A model generated the notes under the pieces. It was not told the DNA's origin. It ran no database searches and saw only the letters and a list, made by a program, of their open reading frames with translations. Below, in pieces: positions 55,873 to 59,816 of a stretch of 59,816 nucleotides of DNA (the first letter of the stretch is position 1; every line of letters starts with the position of its first letter). The position numbers were made by a program, and so were the translations under genes. Location of the stretch: assembly GCA_027451445.1 (NCBI GenBank), contig DAIDJG010000306.1, positions 1 through 59,816 on the forward strand, given 5' to 3'. This DNA is from Singulisphaera sp. Lineage in GTDB: Bacteria; Planctomycetota; Planctomycetia; Isosphaerales; Isosphaeraceae.

Positions 55873-58404
55873 TCACCGACTGATCTTCGTCGGCAACTTC
55901 CCCAGCGTGTCCCCATTCGCCTTGAACCCACCCCCATCGACGTCGACGAAGATCGGGTTCGAGACAGCCACCGGTAGCTCGTTCCCGTGCTCGGGCCCCA
56001 TTACCGGCCCGAGCTTTGACTGCTCGCCGATCGCGACGACGATCACATGGGAATCCTTCTCTAGCCTGAGCGGGATGTCCTGCTCGAACTTGACCGTGCC
56101 GTTCGAGAAGCGTTCCGGCGACGACCGCCGCGTGAAGTTCAGCGGCTCGGCGGCCACTCCGTTGAGGAAGACCTGAACGCGGTCCACATCGAACCAGTTG
56201 GGGCACTGCACGCGCACCGAAAGCGTGGTCTTGCCGCCGGGACCGGCAAGATCGTCGCCCGGGATAGCCTCGTTCGTCGGGCGTTCGCCGGCGCGAAGTT
56301 TGACCTCCAGGAACGGGCCGGTCGACATCACGAGATGCCCGCGCTCGGCGGCGTGCACGACGTCGAGAGCGCGGATCTCGGCCGGGTCGTCGGTGGGGCT
56401 CTTGAGATAGTTCCGCAGCCAGCCCGAGCCGTGGAAGTTGTAGTGGGCGTCGGTGTTCGACACGCCGGGGATGCGCCGGCCCTGGTTCAGAAGCTGGAGC
56501 CAGTTGCGGATCGTGTTGTTCTGCATCCGCCCCTCGTAGGGGACGAGCGCGTCGCCGAAGATCGTGCGGAGCGGATGGACCTCGATGACGTCCATGTGGC
56601 CGAACATGCCGCTGAAGCCGGAGTCGGGTTCGCCGTCGCCGTTGCGGTCGCGGAACATCCAGCCGATGTCGGGGTGATTGACCTGCACGAGCTTGTCGCT
56701 AGCGCCGTCCCAGAGCGCCAGGCGCTCGATCTGGATGGCGGGGTCCGAGTCCGCCGTCGGCCCGCCACCGTCCTGCGTGTTCGGCCGAAGGACCAGCGGG
56801 AACGCGTTCTGGTGGTTCAGCGGCAAGGGGCTTCCCGTCAGCTCGATGCCCACGCAGGTACCCATTCGCCGCTCGGCCCCCAGGCGCTTCAGGTGCGGGT
56901 CGTAGGTCGAGAGGCGGTTGTGCTCGGTGCAGGGGGCGTATTCGACGTGCTCGCAAAGCAGGTTGAGCACCCTTCCGAGCTGGCTCGACGTGTTGTCGCC
57001 CGACGGGCTGGAGTGACTGTGAAAATCGGCACTGATCCAGCCGTCGGTCTTCACCGCGCGGATCAGCTTCGCCGCCAGGGAAGTCTCCTTGCCTCGCTGT
57101 ACGTCGAGTTGAGTGAACACTGCATTATATTCCGGCCCATAGCTCACGATCACGTCGTACGAGCCCGGGTCGAGCACGCGTCGAAACTGGCCGTCGGGAC
57201 TGTAGTACACGTTCTTGATGGCGAACTCACCGCTGTCCGGCCCGAAGTCGGGAGTCGGCGTCCCTTCGCGGCCGATGAACTGAATTTTGCAGGGGATGGG
57301 GCCGCCCTGCTCGTCGCTGATCCGGGCGACGACAGCACCGGCCTCGGGAAGTTCGACGGCAAGCGTGGGACCGGCGTCCGCGGAGAGTGGAACCTCCTTC
57401 TTGCCGTGCCCCAGCGCCGAGATGCTGAGCGTGCCGGCGGTCATCAGAACCGACAACTCGCCGCGATCATCGGTTCGACCCCATGCGTTGCGCTTATCGC
57501 CGACGGTGAGGACGACGTCCGCGCCAACGATCGGCTTCCCTGCCGTGTCCTTCACGGTCACCCCTACGGACCGATCGGGCTTGCCGCCCCATTCGGTGGC
57601 GACCCGCTTCAGATCGAACAGATTCGCGCCCGGAACGATGCGGCGAGTCAGTCGATACGACGCACCGGGCGCGAGCGAGACGACCGTCTTACCCTCGGCG
57701 TTCCGGTAGCGAACCATAAGCTGGCGCGCGTTCGAGCCCAGCACGACGTGTCCCTCGCCGAGTACGCCGTACGCCTGGCCGAAGTGCTTGTCGTAGGCCC
57801 AGAAGAGGTCGGCTGCGCCGTCGGGTCCATGCTCGAACGACCGGTCGGCGCGGATCGCGTCCACGAGCTCCACGTCCACCGGCGACTTGCCGCGGTTGGT
57901 GAATGTCGTCGAGAGCTCCACGTACGGCTTGCCGTCTTCGAGCGTGTACGAGACCTCGGTGTCCGGCTCTTTCTCCCGAGGCGCGGCGACCAGGCGGATC
58001 GTCACGCGGTGGCCGCGGACAAACACGCGGTCGAGCTCACTCGCGTCGTAGGTCTCCGGCGCTTCGACGTTGATCCCACCAAACCTCAGCTCACGAAGCT
58101 GCGCCCCGGGATAGTAGGCCGAGAGCTGATCGCTCTGGCGGTCGCGCCGCGTGAGGTCGATCAGGCAGCCGCCGACATCGCGCACGGTCATGTTGGCGTT
58201 CCGTCCCCGCCTGGGATGGGCGACGACCGCGACGAGCTGGTCGTTGCGCAGGACGAAGTCGCCGTAGATTGCATCGACTTCTTTTCCCTGCGGAACGTAC
58301 TCGTGCCAGGTCTGAGGTGAGAGCGCCACGAGATCGGCGGCCCGCACGGGCGCGGTGCAGACGACAAGAAGAAGGAGCGGCAGAAATGTTCGAGGATTCT
58401 TCAT
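55873..58404 (-). CDS. Exported CehA/McbA-type PHP metallohydrolase
   Basis: An 843-residue exported protein (signal peptide NPRTFLPLLLLVVCTAPVRA). The first 280 residues are beta-rich; a carboxypeptidase-regulatory-like domain follows (about 290-345; VTVKDTAGKPIVGADVVLTV). A PHP metal-dependent hydrolase domain starts near 450 with DFHSHSSPSGDN, CTEHN, LVQVNHPD and GVSNTDAH as metal-binding motifs. It ends with a beta-sandwich (about 750-843). CehA and McbA hydrolyse carbaryl, but the natural substrate here is unknown; a phosphoester or carbamate is possible. Confidence 0.88.
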   Translation of the reverse strand: MKNPRTFLPLLLLVVCTAPVRAADLVALSPQTWHEYVPQGKEVDAIYGDFVLRNDQLVAVVAHPRRGRNANMTVRDVGGCLIDLTRRDRQSDQLSAYYPGAQLRELRFGGINVEAPETYDASELDRVFVRGHRVTIRLVAAPREKEPDTEVSYTLEDGKPYVELSTTFTNRGKSPVDVELVDAIRADRSFEHGPDGAADLFWAYDKHFGQAYGVLGEGHVVLGSNARQLMVRYRNAEGKTVVSLAPGASYRLTRRIVPGANLFDLKRVATEWGGKPDRSVGVTVKDTAGKPIVGADVVLTVGDKRNAWGRTDDRGELSVLMTAGTLSISALGHGKKEVPLSADAGPTLAVELPEAGAVVARISDEQGGPIPCKIQFIGREGTPTPDFGPDSGEFAIKNVYYSPDGQFRRVLDPGSYDVIVSYGPEYNAVFTQLDVQRGKETSLAAKLIRAVKTDGWISADFHSHSSPSGDNTSSQLGRVLNLLCEHVEYAPCTEHNRLSTYDPHLKRLGAERRMGTCVGIELTGSPLPLNHQNAFPLVLRPNTQDGGGPTADSDPAIQIERLALWDGASDKLVQVNHPDIGWMFRDRNGDGEPDSGFSGMFGHMDVIEVHPLRTIFGDALVPYEGRMQNNTIRNWLQLLNQGRRIPGVSNTDAHYNFHGSGWLRNYLKSPTDDPAEIRALDVVHAAERGHLVMSTGPFLEVKLRAGERPTNEAIPGDDLAGPGGKTTLSVRVQCPNWFDVDRVQVFLNGVAAEPLNFTRRSSPERFSNGTVKFEQDIPLRLEKDSHVIVVAIGEQSKLGPVMGPEHGNELPVAVSNPIFVDVDGGGFKANGDTLGKLPTKISR

Positions 58405-58610
58405 GGTGTCAACTCTTGGTTGTATAAAGTGCGCTAACCTACCGATGATTCCCGATCGAGCAAGGCAGGTATGCCGCGTGGTTCATTTTCCGGGCGTTCA
58501 GTAATACCGGTGCGAGTGAACGCACTACAAGTGAATTCTCGGTGAGCGTCCGCGGCTTCCTTCGGTAGGAGTTCACGTCGTGCGGGCCGAACCTCGCGTT
58601 CTCAGACGGA

Positions 58611-59600
58611 TCAGCGGTGAATCTTTGCCTCGGGTAAGCCGGCTTGCAGTCGTTCAACCCCTTTTTGCGTGACATAAGTCTTGTTGAGAAAGACCTCTCG
58701 GAGGGTTTTCAGTCCTGCCAGATGCATGAGGCCTGAGTCGGTGACACTGGTTCCCGCTAGACTCAGTTTCCGGAGGCTTTTCCAGGCCTCAAGATTGTGC
58801 AGTCCTCCGTCGGTGATCTTGTCACTGTGGACGATGAACTCCTCGAGCCTTGAGAGACCTTTCAGGGAACTCAGCCCCTTGTCGGTTACCCCAGCGTCGG
58901 GTAACCAGAGGATTCTCAACTCGGTCAAGCCTGCGAGATGTTCGAGTCCGGCATCGGTAACCTGAGTTTCGGCCAGTCGCAATTGGCGAAGATTGCGTTT
59001 CTCCTTCAAATGGGCCATACCGTCGTCCGTGATCTTGCACCCATTGAGGTTCAGGACCTCCAATTCGGGCCACGCGTGCGAATGACGCAAAACGGTGTCG
59101 CTGACCTGAGTCTGGTCCAAGGTGAGAATCTGGAGCCTGGACATCCCCTCGAGATAGACGAGACCCGCGTCACTGACCGAGTTTCCCCCGATGTTGAGCA
59201 TTCGGAGGTTCTTAAGGTTGCGGAGGTGCTGAAGGCCCTTGTCCGTTACACGGGCGTGGGAGATTGCGAGTCGCTCGAGCTTGGTCAGCCCTTCAATGTG
59301 CTTCAGGTTATCATCGCTAACTTCCGTAAGTCGCGCGTATAAAACCCGAAGTTCCGGCAAATCGGCCAGCGACGGGAAGATCCTCTTGGCGCCGGTCGCG
59401 ATGTCCACCTCGATGGCTGGCTTGCCGACGCCGTTCTCGTCCCGCACCACCTTCGACCCCGCTTCTTCGATGCGACGAATCGCTAACTCTTGCCGTGCCG
59501 ACGGCTCCTGGCCGAGAACCGGCGGAGAATCGCCGTACGCGAGTATCCACGCGCTGATGCACCAGAGCCAGCACGGGGATCGATCAACAAACGCGTTCAT
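58611..59600 (-). CDS. Exported leucine-rich-repeat protein
   Basis: A 329-residue protein with an N-terminal hydrophobic signal (PCWLWCISAWILAYGDSPPV). From about 85 onward it contains about ten LRRs of 24 residues, in the T(D)xGLxxLxxLxxLRxLxL style seen in planctomycetes (VTDKGLQHLRNLKNLRMLNI, VTDAGLEHLAGLTELRILWL). Expected to be a periplasmic or surface binding scaffold. Between it and the PHP gene are 206 bp with no feature. Confidence 0.87.
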   Translation of the reverse strand: MNAFVDRSPCWLWCISAWILAYGDSPPVLGQEPSARQELAIRRIEEAGSKVVRDENGVGKPAIEVDIATGAKRIFPSLADLPELRVLYARLTEVSDDNLKHIEGLTKLERLAISHARVTDKGLQHLRNLKNLRMLNIGGNSVSDAGLVYLEGMSRLQILTLDQTQVSDTVLRHSHAWPELEVLNLNGCKITDDGMAHLKEKRNLRQLRLAETQVTDAGLEHLAGLTELRILWLPDAGVTDKGLSSLKGLSRLEEFIVHSDKITDGGLHNLEAWKSLRKLSLAGTSVTDSGLMHLAGLKTLREVFLNKTYVTQKGVERLQAGLPEAKIHR

Positions 59601-59678
59601 AAGCGAGGCACCTTCGGTGTGCGTAGCGTGATTTACGATCGGCGTGGATTCATCCTAACTCCCGACTCGATTCCGAGC

Positions 59679-59715
59679 CTAGAGCGTGCAACGCTTGGAT
59701 TGCGCACGGTGTCTA
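59679..59715 (-). repeat. Dispersed repeat, inverted diverged copy
   Basis: The reverse complement of this stretch resembles the core of 607-664, with the shared words GGATTGCGCACGGTG and TAGAGCG at matching spacing. Confidence 0.45.
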
Positions 59716-59759
59716 GCGATCGCGAGCGTTCGGTGTAGGGTGGGTCGGAACGCCGCGCA

Positions 59760-59816
59760 GCGGCGCGAGGCCCACCGGCGAGGGCGATCGCTCAATCCCG
59801 GTGGGCCTCGCGCCGC
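59760..59816. repeat. Perfect 19-bp palindrome at the window edge
   Basis: Arms 59760-59778 and 59798-59816 are complementary over 19 bp (GCGGCGCGAGGCCCACCGG) around a 19-nt loop; the repeat may extend beyond the window. It resembles GTGGGCCTCGCGCC-type repeats common in other genomes, to my recollection. Confidence 0.6.

Noticed and set aside
56335-58320. Plus-strand open frame of about 660 codons
   Set aside because: Antisense to the PHP metallohydrolase gene, with no recognisable family. Similar antisense frames at 1447-3114, 5513-7333, 23866-25305, 35117-36610 and 49923-51629 were rejected for the same reason.

Overview
This window looks like a GC-rich planctomycete chromosome, probably Gemmatales or Isosphaerales. 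The evidence is the gene families: a cytochrome-c/DUF1549/DUF1553 protein paired with a Tat-exported DUF1501 protein, a DUF1559 protein with a prepilin-type N-terminus, a Ser/Thr kinase fused to a sulfatase-modifying-factor domain, several Uma2 genes, a ThuA-like protein and long TPR and leucine-rich-repeat proteins. No rRNA, tRNA, CRISPR array, plasmid gene or complete insertion sequence was recognised.

Region by region. Positions 1-7846 (minus strand) hold a truncated sulfotransferase, a protein fusing three glycosyltransferase-like modules to a methyltransferase, a small Cys-rich protein that overlaps it, and the kinase. Positions 7847-9712 are a repeat-rich gap containing a 378-bp MITE-like element whose inverted relative lies at 52477-52929. 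Then come a DUF4058 gene and a two-domain class II aldolase.

Positions 12032-22947 (plus strand) are the most interesting part. A UrtA-like binding protein is followed by a Wsp-type chemosensory operon: receptor (WspA-like), CheW (WspB-like), CheR-TPR (WspC-like), second CheW (WspD-like), CheA-REC hybrid (WspE-like) and CheB (WspF-like). The last gene has a WspR-like receiver, but a PP2C/SpoIIE-type Ser/Thr phosphatase sits where WspR has its GGDEF domain. This suggests a surface- or ligand-sensing pathway rewired from c-di-GMP to a partner-switching output.

Positions 23626-33078 carry the DUF1501/PSD1 pair, an exported amidohydrolase, the DUF1559 protein, a lipoprotein, a membrane PH-domain protein and a thioredoxin-fold protein without cysteines that is coupled to an alpha-L-fucosidase. 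Positions 34946-44301 (minus strand) hold the conserved stress module PrkA, YhbH/YeaH and SpoVR/YcgB, but five Uma2 genes, one Uma2 remnant and one unknown gene lie between its members. Positions 44669-52187 encode a polytopic membrane protein, an envelope protein with a squalene-cyclase-like toroid, and a large exported TPR protein; two foldback repeats with AT-rich centres bracket the cyclase-like gene. The end holds a ThuA-like protein, an orphan HicB antitoxin, a PD-(D/E)XK transposase-family gene broken by one in-frame stop, a CehA/McbA-type PHP metallohydrolase and an LRR protein.

Palindromic repeats are common and some lie inside functional units: one is in frame within the CheA linker and others separate the first genes of the Wsp-like operon. 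Identifications rest on motifs read by eye and on memory of the families; no database search was run.
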